DNA of 64,000 bases from Nonlabens sp. (GCF_018401815.1 NZ_JAGYKG010000003.1:348874-412873), one strand, 5' to 3'; positions 1 through 9,344 are shown, counted from the first letter of the stretch. The notes: generated from the letters alone by a model not told the origin. A program made the numbers and translations.

Positions 1-1384
1 CTACCACAAAGGTTTCATTAGAAATGGTCTTTCCAAAAGCTATAGGCAATTCCATTTCGGCATTTTGAAACTTTGGCGATGCAATTACAGATCTCATGGA
101 TACTATAGAAGGATCCCTATTAGGCACCTCAATACCTATGGTTCCTTTTCCTGGTATAGGGGCGATGATCCGTATTCCTAGCGCTGCCAGAGATAAAGCA
201 ATATCATCTTCTAAACTTTTAATTTTTGAAATCCGTATTCCCGCTTCAGGAACAATTTCATAAAGGGTGACGGTGGGACCAACGGTAGCGCTAATCTTGG
301 CAATACCAATTTTATAATTCTTGAGGGTTTCTACAATACGGTCTTTATTGACTTGCAGCTCTTCTTCATTAATGGTAATGGTCTTTCCTTTGGTATAATC
401 TTTTAACAGATCAATTGGCGGAAATTGAAAGTTGCTCAATTCTAAGGTAGGATCAAATTCGCCAAAATCTTCTACTAGTTTTGAAGCTTTACTGTCAATC
501 AGCTCTTCTTCATCGATGAGCTGTTCGATTTCCATACCTATATCGTTCTCATCTTTTGGAGCAACGGTTTTTTTAAAAAAAGGCTCTGATGCAACCTCTT
601 CCTCTGGAACAGAGAGTTCCATGGCACCCTCAGAAAGGTCTATAGAAGATTCAGGGAATTCTTCAGTGTTGGCAGCATCTTCATAATTACCTTCTAGAGT
701 TGCTTTTTTCCAATCACTTTCTTCGTCTGTACGTTCTACAGCTTCAAAACCTTCTTTAATTTCAGTTGCTTTTTTAGAAAAATAAGCACTGATGCGTTCT
801 GGAGTTAATTTTAAACGCAATACCAAATAAACAATAGCAATAAACGCCATGACCAGTACGGCACCAAGCAATCCTAAATAATCTTGCAGAAAGTCATTGA
901 GTTCATAGCCTACTTTACCGCCCAATAAGGCATTGGATTTATGAAAAAAGCCGAGGAAGATAGAAGTCCATACGAGCAATAAAAGACCCCAAAACCATAG
1001 ATTAGATATCCGCTTTCGCGAAAGCGAGAACGCATTATCGCCACTGGCAAATAAAAATATTCCTGAAATAATTGTGAGTACCGCAATAGAAAAGGCTGGG
1101 ATTCCAAAACCTTTATAAATAAAAACATGTCCTAGCCAGGCACCTAGCTGGCTGATCCAGTTCTTAGTTGGTGTGGTGCGCGCTCCTAATTCTTGTAACA
1201 CACTTTGATCTTGCGTCCCAGTGAATAAATAAGAGATAAAAGAAAAAAGCAATAGCAAACCTATTACTACTAGCGCACTTCCTATGATTACTTCTTGTAA
1301 TCTATTAAGCTTTAAACTAGGCAGCTGTAATGGCTTTTTAGGTGTTGCAGTAGTTTTCTTGGATGTAGTTTTTTTACTCGTCAT
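1..1384 (-). CDS. ftsK: DNA translocase FtsK, N-terminal part (cut by window edge)
   Basis: The reading frame opens at an ATG (complement of 1382-1384) and stays open to base 1, so about 461 residues are visible and the motor's ATPase and gamma domains lie outside. Seen: a Lys/Thr-rich start, several hydrophobic membrane segments within roughly residues 30-200, an acidic linker, then the start of the alpha domain (DRIVETLKNYKIGIAKISAT, APIPGKGTIGIEVPNRD). FtsK is the septal, membrane-anchored double-stranded DNA pump that segregates chromosome termini and activates XerCD recombination. One copy of the 14-bp palindrome lies in frame (1012-1025, read Leu-Ser-Arg-Lys) in the membrane region. Identification is firm; the product is incomplete only because of the window edge. 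Confidence 0.93.
   Translation of the reverse strand, partial: MTSKKTTSKKTTATPKKPLQLPSLKLNRLQEVIIGSALVVIGLLLLFSFISYLFTGTQDQSVLQELGARTTPTKNWISQLGAWLGHVFIYKGFGIPAFSIAVLTIISGIFLFASGDNAFSLSRKRISNLWFWGLLLLVWTSIFLGFFHKSNALLGGKVGYELNDFLQDYLGLLGAVLVMAFIAIVYLVLRLKLTPERISAYFSKKATEIKEGFEAVERTDEESDWKKATLEGNYEDAANTEEFPESSIDLSEGAMELSVPEEEVASEPFFKKTVAPKDENDIGMEIEQLIDEEELIDSKASKLVEDFGEFDPTLELSNFQFPPIDLLKDYTKGKTITINEEELQVNKDRIVETLKNYKIGIAKISATVGPTVTLYEIVPEAGIRISKIKSLEDDIALSLAALGIRIIAPIPGKGTIGIEVPNRDPSIVSMRSVIASPKFQNAEMELPIAFGKTISNETFVV
1012..1025. repeat. 14-bp palindrome copy 1 (in ftsK)
   Basis: Exact GCTTTCGCGAAAGC inside ftsK, read as LSRK in frame. Confidence 0.95.
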
Positions 1385-1508
1385 GTGTTATAGTGAAGGG
1401 ACAAAAATAAGAATATTGCGCGTTAATGAAGTTAGTAGTTGTTAGTTATTAGTTAACAGCGCTATTATTGGTTTCAATAAAGAGTGTTTATGGAAAAAGC
1501 AGCATCAT

Positions 1509-2641
1509 GTGAAGTATCGATTTTAGGTATGAGGCATTAGGTTTTCCCATTAAAAAAAAGCCGACTTCAGTCGGCGCCAACAAAAAGAACACCGCAGGTG
1601 ACAAAACAATTCATAGGGGCGGAATTCATTCCGCCCTTTTTCAGTCGGCGCCAACAAAAAGAACACCGCAGGTGACAAAACAATTCATAGGGGCGGAATT
1701 CATTCCGCTCTTCTAAAAGGGTTTGGCAGTTGATTTAAATCTCAAAAAAAAGTTTCTGCACCCTTTAGGGTTGGGGAACGGAAACTTTTGAACTCGAACT
1801 CAAAATCGAACTCGAACTCGAAATTCTGAATTCCCGAACTAGAGTTTCCAAACCCACAATTCATAGGGGCGGAATTCATTCCGCCCTTCTTCGTCCGCAA
1901 CAAAGAACACCGCAGGTGACACCATTCATAGGGGCGGAATTCATTCCGCTCTTCTAAAGGTTTGGCGGTTATTTGAATCTCAAAAAAGTTTCTGCACCCT
2001 TTAGGGTTGGGGGCTTTGATGAACTCAAACTCGAACTCGAAATTTGAATTCGAACTCGATACGGAATCTGCTGGGCTCTATATCACTGCTATTAAGACGT
2101 TTCACCGCTCCAACTGGCATTCTAGTTCCAAACCCACAACATAGGGAACATCGCTCTTCTAAAAGGTTTGCGGTTGATTTAAATCTCAAAAAGTTTCTGC
2201 ACCCTTTAGGGTTGGGGAACGGAAACTTTTGAACTCGAACTCGAAATCGAACTCGAAATTCTGAATTCCCGAACTCGATAGGGAATCTGCTGGGCTCTAT
2301 ATCACTGCTATTAAGACGTTTTCGACTCTCGCTCCAACTGGCATTCTAGAGTTTCCAAACCCACAATTCATAGGGGCGGAATTCATTCCGTCCTTTTTCA
2401 GTCGGCGCCAACAAAAAGAACACCGCAGGTGACACCACAATTCATAGGGGCGGAATTCATTCAGCTCTTCTAAAAGGGTTTGGCGGTTGATTTAAATCTC
2501 AAAAAAAAGTTTCTGCACCCTTTAGGGTTGGGGAACGGAAACTTTTGAACTCGAACTCGAAATCGAACTCGAAATTCTGAATTCCCGAACTAGAGTTTCC
2601 AAACCCACAATTCATAGGGGCGGAATTCATTCCGCTCTTTT
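1509..2641. repeat. Left mosaic repeat array
   Basis: No gene here. The array is built from three interspersed elements: A, with the inverted repeat GCCGACttcaGTCGGC followed by an AACACCGCAGGTGAC tail; B, AATTCATAGGGGCGGAATTC plus ATTCCGCC, itself an inverted repeat; and C, about 120-200 bp with a GTTTCTGCACCC core and (GAACTC)n runs. B recurs at about 1607, 1680, 1857, 1920, 2366, 2441 and 2609. Bases 1509-1526 duplicate the last codons and stop of the outer-membrane gene ending at 6944, and the match continues into the array, so this block and 6927-7912 are long direct repeats flanking the locus between them. The short frame at 2044-2232 is repeat sequence, not a gene. Confidence 0.9.
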
Positions 2642-2776
2642 TCTAAAGAATCAGAGGCATCGGTAACCGCGGATTCTTACAACAAGGGTTTACTAGAACT
2701 TTTTCACGAGTGGCAATTAGAAGATAAAAAAACGAGAAGAAATGAACTGGTGGCTGTTTCAATTATGGCTTCATGA
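2642..2776 (+). pseudogene. 3' remnant of a GLPGLI-family gene
   Basis: A 44-codon open stretch ending in TGA has no start and begins directly after a B repeat element. Its product contains ESEASVTAD...LLELFHEWQLED. This resembles the C-terminus of the intact GLPGLI protein at 3440-4255 (DSEAAAST...LELFYEWQLVD). I infer that an older paralogous copy was cut off by repeat insertion or recombination, leaving only its tail. Confidence 0.7.
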
Positions 2777-2805
2777 TTAATCAACTAAAAAAAGCAGGAT
2801 TCCAA

Positions 2806-3040
2806 CTCCTTCCCTCAGGGAAGGTTGGGATGGGATTTTGAATATCTAACACCGACTAAAGAATACTGAATATGGAAATCGAACTTTATTATTTGTTTTA
2901 AAAAAGCTCCTTCCCTCAGGGAAGGTTGGGATGGGATTTTGAATATCTAACACCGACTAAAGAATACTGAATATGGAAATCGAACTTTATTATTTGTTTT
3001 AAAAAAGCTCCTTCCCTCAGGGAAGGTTGGGATGGGATTT
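2806..3040. repeat. 101-bp tandem repeat, 2.3 copies
   Basis: Units start at 2806, 2907 and 3008 (the last is truncated). Each begins with a perfect short inverted repeat (CCTTCCCTCAGGGAAGG), which as RNA would be a hairpin. It lies in the leader region about 100 bp before the small secreted peptide gene at 3147. Confidence 0.9.
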
Positions 3041-3146
3041 AAGTTAAAAAACACCTCATTAAGAAAATAATTCGATATAAAGTAGGATTTTTCTTAGTTT
3101 CTTAGTTTCTTAGTGCTCTACATGAATCATTTAAAACAGGTTAATT

Positions 3147-3446
3147 ATGAGAAAATTAGTTGTTGCAGCACTTGCTGGAGTATTTATGTGGAGTTCATCA
3201 TTTGATATCATTGATGATCAACAATTGGTGGTTGAAGAGGATTTCTTTTGCCAGTCTAGCTGTTCATTTGTTGGTTCTGTGAATGGTCAACCAGTATTAT
3301 TCGAATTTTATTCAAGCTCAGCGGGTAGTTGTTCAACAATGACTAACGGCTATGGCACCTACGATTCAAATGATTGTCAAAGTGGTGCTGGAATGTTAAA
3401 TTCTACTACTGTGGAAGAATTGAAAGCTGCTGAAAAAGGATGTTAA
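3147..3446 (+). CDS. Small secreted cysteine-containing protein, function unknown
   Basis: 99 residues. An N-terminal hydrophobic stretch (residues 4-16, LVVAALAGVFMWS) looks like a signal peptide. The rest is Ser/Gly/Asn-rich with five cysteines (FCQSSC pair, then single Cys in AGSC, NDC and the C-terminal KGC), as expected of an exported, possibly disulphide-bonded peptide. The stop overlaps the next gene by 7 bp, so it is probably translationally coupled to the GLPGLI protein and the outer-membrane protein that follow. I do not recognise the family. Export followed by interaction with, or processing by, its two neighbours is inference from linkage only. Confidence 0.65.
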   Translation: MRKLVVAALAGVFMWSSSFDIIDDQQLVVEEDFFCQSSCSFVGSVNGQPVLFEFYSSSAGSCSTMTNGYGTYDSNDCQSGAGMLNSTTVEELKAAEKGC

Positions 3447-4255
3447 ATAGGATATTCTTTCTCTTTTTCTACACTTTAATTAGTTGGAATGTTTATTCTC
3501 AAAATGATAAAGTTTTATCAATTAATTATGAGGTGAAGTTCAATCATCCGATGATAATTAATTCGGTTGTAAGTAAATTTGATTTATTCGTTGATGATAA
3601 AACCTATAAATATGAATTTAAAGAACAAATCAATTCCAATTCTACATATCAAATAAGTGATGATAATTATTACAAAAATTATTACTCTTATCATATTGGT
3701 AAAATAGATTCTTATTTGGATTATCATTTAACGAATGATGGTGAGGCTGATAATACTTATGGCTATAACGTGGTAGATTCACTTCCTAAGCTTAAATGGC
3801 ATATCACAAAAGAAAAAAGTACAATAGGTAAGTATACTTGTTCTAAAGCCACTACAAATTATAGGGGAAGAAATATAATAGCCTATTTTACAACCTCCAT
3901 ACCTTGTAATATTGGGCCTAACAATTTGAACGGACTTCCAGGAGCAATACTATATGCTAAAAGTCATGATGACGTTTTCATTTTTGAAGCAAAAAAAATA
4001 GAGTATACAGAGAGACCTGATTCTTTTATAAAATTTGACAGTTTCGATTTTGCAGATACAATTAGCTTAAAGTCATTTCTTGAAATTAAAGATGCTAAAA
4101 TGGGAAAGAAACTAAGAGAGATGAAAGCAAAATTTATGAATAGAATACGAGAAGTAGATTCTGAAGCAGCTGCATCCACAGCAAAAGTGTCCCGAGTTAT
4201 AACTACTCTAGAATTGTTTTATGAATGGCAGTTAGTTGATGAAGAAAAAAAATAA
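3440..4255 (+). CDS. GLPGLI family protein
   Basis: 271 residues with a signal peptide (about 1-20). The family hallmark is at residues 165-170 (GLPGAI, in NLNGLPGAILYAKSHDD), preceded by the usual WHI...Y-TCSKA and IPCNIGP context (Cys134 and Cys156). GLPGLI proteins are Bacteroidota-specific exported proteins of unknown biochemical role. Here the gene starts inside the end of the small secreted peptide gene and its own end overlaps the outer-membrane protein gene by 17 bp, so the three form one tightly coupled operon. A truncated paralogue tail lies upstream at 2642-2776. Confidence 0.88.
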   Translation: MLNRIFFLFFYTLISWNVYSQNDKVLSINYEVKFNHPMIINSVVSKFDLFVDDKTYKYEFKEQINSNSTYQISDDNYYKNYYSYHIGKIDSYLDYHLTNDGEADNTYGYNVVDSLPKLKWHITKEKSTIGKYTCSKATTNYRGRNIIAYFTTSIPCNIGPNNLNGLPGAILYAKSHDDVFIFEAKKIEYTERPDSFIKFDSFDFADTISLKSFLEIKDAKMGKKLREMKAKFMNRIREVDSEAAASTAKVSRVITTLELFYEWQLVDEEKK

Positions 4256-6944
4256 GTTCAAATATTTATTTAACTCAAAGAAAAAGACCCTAAGTGGTCT
4301 TTTTCTATTTTTACTATGCTTTATAAGCAATGCACAAATCTCTGGTACTGCGGTAAATGAATTAAAAGAACCAGTGGCTTTTGCAACGGTGATTCTTAAA
4401 ACCGCACAAGACAGTAGTATTGTGGCTTTTACACAAACAGATCAACTGGGTTTTTATAACATCCAACCAGAAGATACTGGCGCACACTTTCTTACTATCT
4501 CTTCTTTATCCTATAAAGCTGCGCCAGTTACTATCAATATTATAGATGTTAAGGAAGAGATCACCATTAACGTAACCATGCAAGAGCAACAACTAGAGCT
4601 CAATGAAATTATCATTAATGCAGACTTGCCTATACGTATTAAGAAAGACACCATTATTATAGATGCCAAAGCCTTTATACAAGGCAATGAAGAAGTGGTA
4701 GAAGATTTACTTAAAAAAATCCCTGGTCTCATTGTAGAAGCAGATGGCACGATTAAAATAGGTAATCAAGAGGTAGAAAAAGTCATGGTACAAGGCGATG
4801 ACTTTTTTGAAAAAGGCTATAAAATCCTCACTAAAAATATGCCTGTAAAGCCCCTCAACAAAATTGAGATCCTTCAACACTATTCAAATAATAAACTTCT
4901 AAAAGGAGTAGAAGAAAGTGATAAAGTCGCTTTGAATCTTACTCTAGATGAAGATGCCAAACGCCAGTGGTTTGGTAATGTAGAAATAGGTCAAGATCTA
5001 GAAGGTGATTCTTTTTATCAAGCACGGTTTAATTTAATGAGCTTTGGTAAAAAGAATAAATTCTATTTTTTAGGAAATGCCAACTCTACTGGTCAAGAAG
5101 CCACAGGAGATGTGAGTACTCTTATCAATCCTATTCGCTATGAAGAACCTGGTCGTGTAGGAGATGGCGAGCAAGTTAGCAATTTATTGAGTCTAGAAGC
5201 TGGATTGTATAACTTTAAAGCCAGTCGTTCAAATTTTAATAACGCAGAGTTGCTTTCGCTCAACGCTATTTTTAACCCAAGCGAAAAACTAAAACTAAAA
5301 ACCATAGGCTTTTTTAATTGGGACGAGAAGGACTTTTTTAGAAACAGCACCAATAGCTTTTTTGCAAACGATACTGATTTCACTACTACCGAAGATTATG
5401 TATTGCGCAACAAGTACCAGACCAGTTTTGGTAAATTCCAGCTCAATTATGATATTTCTAAAACCGCAAGTATAGAGTCCATAACTTCCTACAGCGATAG
5501 AGGCAACGATGCAGGTAGTAATTTAGTATTCAATGGTGTTTCTACACTAGAATCGCTTACCGCAGCAAACCAGCGACTGGATCATATTACCACTTATACG
5601 AATAGACTTGATGACGCGCGTGTGATACTCATTACCGGTAGATTTATTGATGAAAAAGCACCACAGCGATATGATGTGAATCAGTATTTCTTTCAGGATT
5701 TGTTCAATACGACACCACAACCAGAATCTGTTTTTCAAGATCTAGAAAATGGCATGACCTACGCCGGTTTTAACGCTCATTATTTGGATCGCAAAGAAAA
5801 CGGTCACTTGCTAGAAGTACAAGTAGGGAATGAATATCGAGAAGATCGGTTAGAAAATAAGTTAGGCTTTCGCGAAAGCGGAAACACCATCAATCCCACG
5901 CCAGGTTATGAAAATGATACCAGATACCGTGTCAATGACCTGTACTTGAAAGGGAAATACCTTTACAAATGGAGCGATGTAAAACTAACAGGATCGCTAG
6001 ACGCACACCAATTATTTAATAGTCTGGAACAATCAGGAACTAGCTCAAGTGAGCAACCGTTTTTCATTAATCCAAGACTCGATGCCAGTTATAAGATCAA
6101 TAAAAAAAATAGAATAAGCATAGGAGGCGCACACAATACAACAAACGCTGGTATTCTTGATGTGTATGATCAATTTGTGTTGACCAGTTTTAGATCTTTT
6201 AATAAAGGAACGGGCAGTTTTAACCAAGTAGAGGCGAGCAGTCTTAATTTTAATTATCAGCTAGGTAACTGGAGCGATCAGTTTTTTGCCAATTTTATAG
6301 CCAGTTATACCCAAGATCACGATTTTTTCTCTACAAATTCTGTTTTACAACCTAATTACTCGCAAACGTCTAAGATTCTCATCGAAGACAGAGAGTCTAT
6401 AATGCTCAATGCCAACATGGATTATTACTTGGGTAACATCAGTTCTAACTTTAAATGGAAAGGCGGCTACTCGCAACGTAATTTTAAAAACATCATTAAT
6501 AATTCTAACTTAAGAGAAGTAGAAAGTGCCAACTATAATTTAGGTCTAGAAATGCGATCTGCCTTTGACGGTATTTTTAATTACCACATAGGTACTACTT
6601 GGACATGGAATGAAATAGAGTCGGCTGGTATTAAAAACTCTTTTGTAGATAACAACTCGTTTCTGGATTTAAACTTTGTTTTTAATGAGCAGTTTGATGT
6701 TCAGGTCAAATCAGAGCGGTACTTCTTTGGTAATATTAACGAAGGCGATAACACCTATTATTTCCTCGATATGAATGCTCGATATAATATAAAAGACAGT
6801 CCGTTTTCGTTCTCCTTTATGGCAAGGAACCTTACCAATACAGAGCAATTTAGAACCAGTTCCATAAATGATGTTTCTTCCTCTACGGTTTCTTATCGAT
6901 TGTTACCTCGATACTTATTGCTTAAGGTGAAGTATCGATTTTAG
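4239..6944 (+). CDS. TonB-receptor-like outer-membrane protein with CarboxypepD_reg-like N-domain
   Basis: About 901 residues; ATG at 4239 chosen over the TTG one codon upstream. A signal peptide ending near ISNAQ is followed by a carboxypeptidase-regulatory-like domain (roughly residues 33-115, SGTAVNELKEPVAFATVIL). Next come a plug-like region (LNEIIINADLPIRIKKDTII ... IPGLIVEADGTIKIG) and a long beta-barrel ending in a terminal Phe (LLLKVKYRF), typical of outer-membrane barrels. No SusD partner is present; instead it is coupled to a GLPGLI protein and a small secreted peptide, which suggests a peptide-related rather than glycan-related role (inference). A palindrome copy (5866-5879) is read in frame as FRES. 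Confidence 0.88.
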   Translation: MKKKNKFKYLFNSKKKTLSGLFLFLLCFISNAQISGTAVNELKEPVAFATVILKTAQDSSIVAFTQTDQLGFYNIQPEDTGAHFLTISSLSYKAAPVTINIIDVKEEITINVTMQEQQLELNEIIINADLPIRIKKDTIIIDAKAFIQGNEEVVEDLLKKIPGLIVEADGTIKIGNQEVEKVMVQGDDFFEKGYKILTKNMPVKPLNKIEILQHYSNNKLLKGVEESDKVALNLTLDEDAKRQWFGNVEIGQDLEGDSFYQARFNLMSFGKKNKFYFLGNANSTGQEATGDVSTLINPIRYEEPGRVGDGEQVSNLLSLEAGLYNFKASRSNFNNAELLSLNAIFNPSEKLKLKTIGFFNWDEKDFFRNSTNSFFANDTDFTTTEDYVLRNKYQTSFGKFQLNYDISKTASIESITSYSDRGNDAGSNLVFNGVSTLESLTAANQRLDHITTYTNRLDDARVILITGRFIDEKAPQRYDVNQYFFQDLFNTTPQPESVFQDLENGMTYAGFNAHYLDRKENGHLLEVQVGNEYREDRLENKLGFRESGNTINPTPGYENDTRYRVNDLYLKGKYLYKWSDVKLTGSLDAHQLFNSLEQSGTSSSEQPFFINPRLDASYKINKKNRISIGGAHNTTNAGILDVYDQFVLTSFRSFNKGTGSFNQVEASSLNFNYQLGNWSDQFFANFIASYTQDHDFFSTNSVLQPNYSQTSKILIEDRESIMLNANMDYYLGNISSNFKWKGGYSQRNFKNIINNSNLREVESANYNLGLEMRSAFDGIFNYHIGTTWTWNEIESAGIKNSFVDNNSFLDLNFVFNEQFDVQVKSERYFFGNINEGDNTYYFLDMNARYNIKDSPFSFSFMARNLTNTEQFRTSSINDVSSSTVSYRLLPRYLLLKVKYRF
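5866..5879. repeat. 14-bp palindrome copy 2 (in outer-membrane protein gene)
   Basis: Exact GCTTTCGCGAAAGC, read FRES in frame. Confidence 0.95.
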
Positions 6945-7912
6945 GTATGAGGCATTGGGTTTTCCCATTAAAAAAAGCCGACTTCAGTCGGCGCCAACAA
7001 AAAGAACACCGCAGGTGACGTCATAATTCATAGGGGCGGAATTCATTCCGCCCTTTTTCAGTCGGCGCCAACAAAAAGAACACCGCAGGTGACAAAACAA
7101 TTCATAGGGGCGGAGTTCATTCCGCCCTTCCAAAAGGGTTTGGCGGTTGATTTAAATCTCAAAAAAAAGTTTCTGCACCCTTTAGGGTTGGGGAACGGAA
7201 ACTTTTGAACTCGAACTCGAACTCGAAATTCTGAATTCCCGAACTAGAGTTTCCAAACCCACAATTCATAGGGGCGGAATTCATTCCGCTCTTCTTCAGT
7301 CGGCGCCAACAAAAAGAACACCGCAGGTGACAAAACAATTCATAGGGGCGGAATTCATTCCGCTCTTCTAAAAGGGTTTGGCAGTTGATTTAAATCTCAA
7401 AAAAAAGTTTCTGCACCCTTTAGGGTTGGGGAACGGAAACTTTTGAACTCGAACTCGAAATCGAAATTCTGAATTCCCGAACTCGATACGGAATCTGCTG
7501 GGCTCTATATCACTGCTATTAAGACGTTTTCGACTCTCGCTCCAACTGGCATTCTAGAGTTTCCAAACCCACAATTCATAGGGGCGGAATTCATTCCGCT
7601 CTTCTTTTTAAAAGGGATAACAGAGCTTGTGCCTAAGAATATCGGTACTGGCTGCGATCTTAGCTATGCCAAGAGAGCAACCAAAAGGGTTTGGCGGTTG
7701 ATTTAAATCTCAAAAAAAAGTTTCTGCACCCTTTAGGGTTGGGGAACGGAAACTTTTGAACTCGAACTCGAAATTCTGAATTCCCGAACTCGATACGGAA
7801 TCTGCTGGGCTCTATATCACTGCTATTAAGACGTTTTCGACTCTCGCTCCAACTGGCATTCTAGAGTTTCCAAACCCACAATTCATAGGGGCGGAATTCA
7901 TTCCGCCCTTCT
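6927..7912. repeat. Right mosaic repeat array
   Basis: Same A, B and C elements and same orientation as the array at 1509-2641. B copies lie near 7027, 7099, 7262, 7336, 7573 and 7880. The match to the left array starts within the last codons of the outer-membrane protein gene (6927-6944). A unique insert of about 80 bp (near 7608-7685) interrupts it. The array ends a few bases from the dgkA stop codon. No gene is visible. Confidence 0.9.
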
Positions 7913-7913
7913 T

Positions 7914-8291
7914 CTATTCAAAAAGCACCTGTATATAGGGGACATAGATAATCAATCCCACAATACAGGAAGCAATGGCGGTAATGACCACTGCACCAGC
8001 AGCAATGTCTTTTATATGACCTATCTTCTTATGAAAATCTGGATGTATAAAATCGGCAATAGCTTCTGCGGTAGTATTCATTCCTTCCATCCCCATAACA
8101 AGGCCTATGCAAAAGGTTTGTGCGATCCACTCCGTGGCGGTTATACCAAAGTAACAACCCGCAATAGTCATAAAAAGAGCTATTGCAGCTTGTACCTGTA
8201 AACTGGCTTCAGTGCGCAACAGTAAGAAAACACCTTTGAAGGCATACCTTACTGCCTTTAGCCTGCCGATTATGAATTTAATGAAACTCAA
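7914..8291 (-). CDS. dgkA: Diacylglycerol/undecaprenol kinase family protein
   Basis: 125 residues, three membrane helices. The DgkA signature is present: acidic residue in GMEGMNTTAEAIADFI followed by HIKDIAAGAVVI, the pair that binds Mg-ATP and lipid in this family. In most non-enterobacterial species the physiological substrate is undecaprenol, for recycling of the cell-wall lipid carrier. The start is a TTG that abuts the tpx stop codon (TAA-TTG), so translation is probably coupled to tpx. Its 3' end meets the right repeat array with only a couple of bases between. Confidence 0.85.
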   Translation of the reverse strand: MSFIKFIIGRLKAVRYAFKGVFLLLRTEASLQVQAAIALFMTIAGCYFGITATEWIAQTFCIGLVMGMEGMNTTAEAIADFIHPDFHKKIGHIKDIAAGAVVITAIASCIVGLIIYVPYIQVLFE

Positions 8292-8792
8292 TTACAAAAG
8301 AGTTTTAAGAGCTTCTAAATAATTAGGTTCGTCTGCTATTTCTCCAACTTGCTCGTTGTAAATTACGTTTCCTTCTTCATCAAGAACTAGTACTGCTCTA
8401 GAATGAAAACCAGCAAGAGGACCAGAGGTCATCGTCAAACCGTAATCCGTTCCAAAAGAACCATTAATAATATCACTTAGATGTTCAACATGTTCTAATT
8501 CTTCATCGCTTGCAAAACGCTTTTGGGCAAAAGGGGTATCTCTTGAGATACACAACACTGCAGTATTATCAAGTTGAGTGGCTCTTGTATTAAAGTTCTT
8601 TACTGATGTCGCACAAACGTCTGTGTCTATACTAGGAAAGATGTTCATAATAACGCGTTTTCCTTTGTAGTCCTTTAATGAAGCTTCAGAAAGATCTGTT
8701 TTTTTGAGTTGGAAGTCCGGAGCCTGAGTTCCTACTTCCGGAAGAGTACCGTTAGTGGTTATTTCATTTCCTCCTATAGTGATGGTTGACAT
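8292..8792 (-). CDS. tpx: Thiol peroxidase Tpx
   Basis: 166 residues from the ATG at 8792 (MSTITIGGNEIT), the normal family length; an upstream in-frame ATG would add 15 unrelated residues. Tpx is a periplasmic or cytosolic atypical 2-Cys peroxiredoxin that reduces H2O2 and organic peroxides using thioredoxin. Peroxidatic Cys lies in IFPSIDTDVCATS and the resolving Cys in AVLCISRDTPFAQKRF. The neighbouring oxyR (9455) makes peroxide induction likely. Confidence 0.93.
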   Translation of the reverse strand: MSTITIGGNEITTNGTLPEVGTQAPDFQLKKTDLSEASLKDYKGKRVIMNIFPSIDTDVCATSVKNFNTRATQLDNTAVLCISRDTPFAQKRFASDEELEHVEHLSDIINGSFGTDYGLTMTSGPLAGFHSRAVLVLDEEGNVIYNEQVGEIADEPNYLEALKTLL

Positions 8793-8861
8793 GGTGTTGG
8801 TTTTAAAATGAAACATCAAAGTTACAATTAACCTCAAGATGCTTTTTTAATGTCTTGTTAA

Positions 8862-9250
8862 TTATTTAGCCAGCTCCATCCATGACCGGATAGCGGCTAC
8901 CTCTTCAGTTAAAAGTGGAGGGAACACCTTCCTATTAGATGGCTTGTACACTGTATATTGGGCCACTGCTTGCGCATCTCCAGATTGGATCATCGCTGTA
9001 CTCTTATAGATCCAAGTATAGATCCATTCCATTTCTCTACGCTGGGTGAGGTCCTACTACTTTTTTATGTTATTGATGACAAGAAGCGCAATTGGCATTA
9101 AAAATGGACTTTTCTAATTCTTGTTGTTCTGTTATGGTTACTGTTGGTGGGAGGTCAATTGTTTCAAAAGGAGCTTGAATCGCATATTGTTGCTGCTTGT
9201 GTGCGACTAAAAATGCTGCGCAAAAATGACTGCAATCATTGCGAGAATAC
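8862..9250 (-). pseudogene. Decayed c-type cytochrome gene
   Basis: Read on the minus strand, about 9215-9090 encodes ...APFETIDLPPTVTITEQQ and ...NANCASCHQ, a haem c motif (CxxCH), immediately followed by a stop. Then, in another frame, REMEWIYTWIYKSTAMIQSG...FPPLLTEEVAAIRSWMELAK with a proper stop at 8862-8864. This is the usual C-terminus of a small monohaem cytochrome c. A hydrophobic leader fragment (MIAVIFA) is out of frame further upstream. At least one frameshift and internal stops mean it cannot give a full product. Confidence 0.75.
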
Positions 9251-9330
9251 GTCCTGAAAGGACTGCTAGAGAAGCAGAAAGTTGGTTAAAGGTACGTATG
9301 GATTTGATAAGTTGTACCTGTGCCAAGCTC

Positions 9331-9344
9331 GCTTTCGCGAAAGC
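9331..9344. repeat. 14-bp palindrome copy 3 (intergenic)
   Basis: Exact copy between the cytochrome remnant and oxyR. Confidence 0.95.

Noticed and set aside
432..686. 84-codon plus-strand frame at the left edge
   Set aside because: Antisense shadow of ftsK, whose conserved sequence explains the region.
2044..2232. 62-codon frame in the left repeat array
   Set aside because: Consists of repeat element C; the same bases recur in other frames at other copies.
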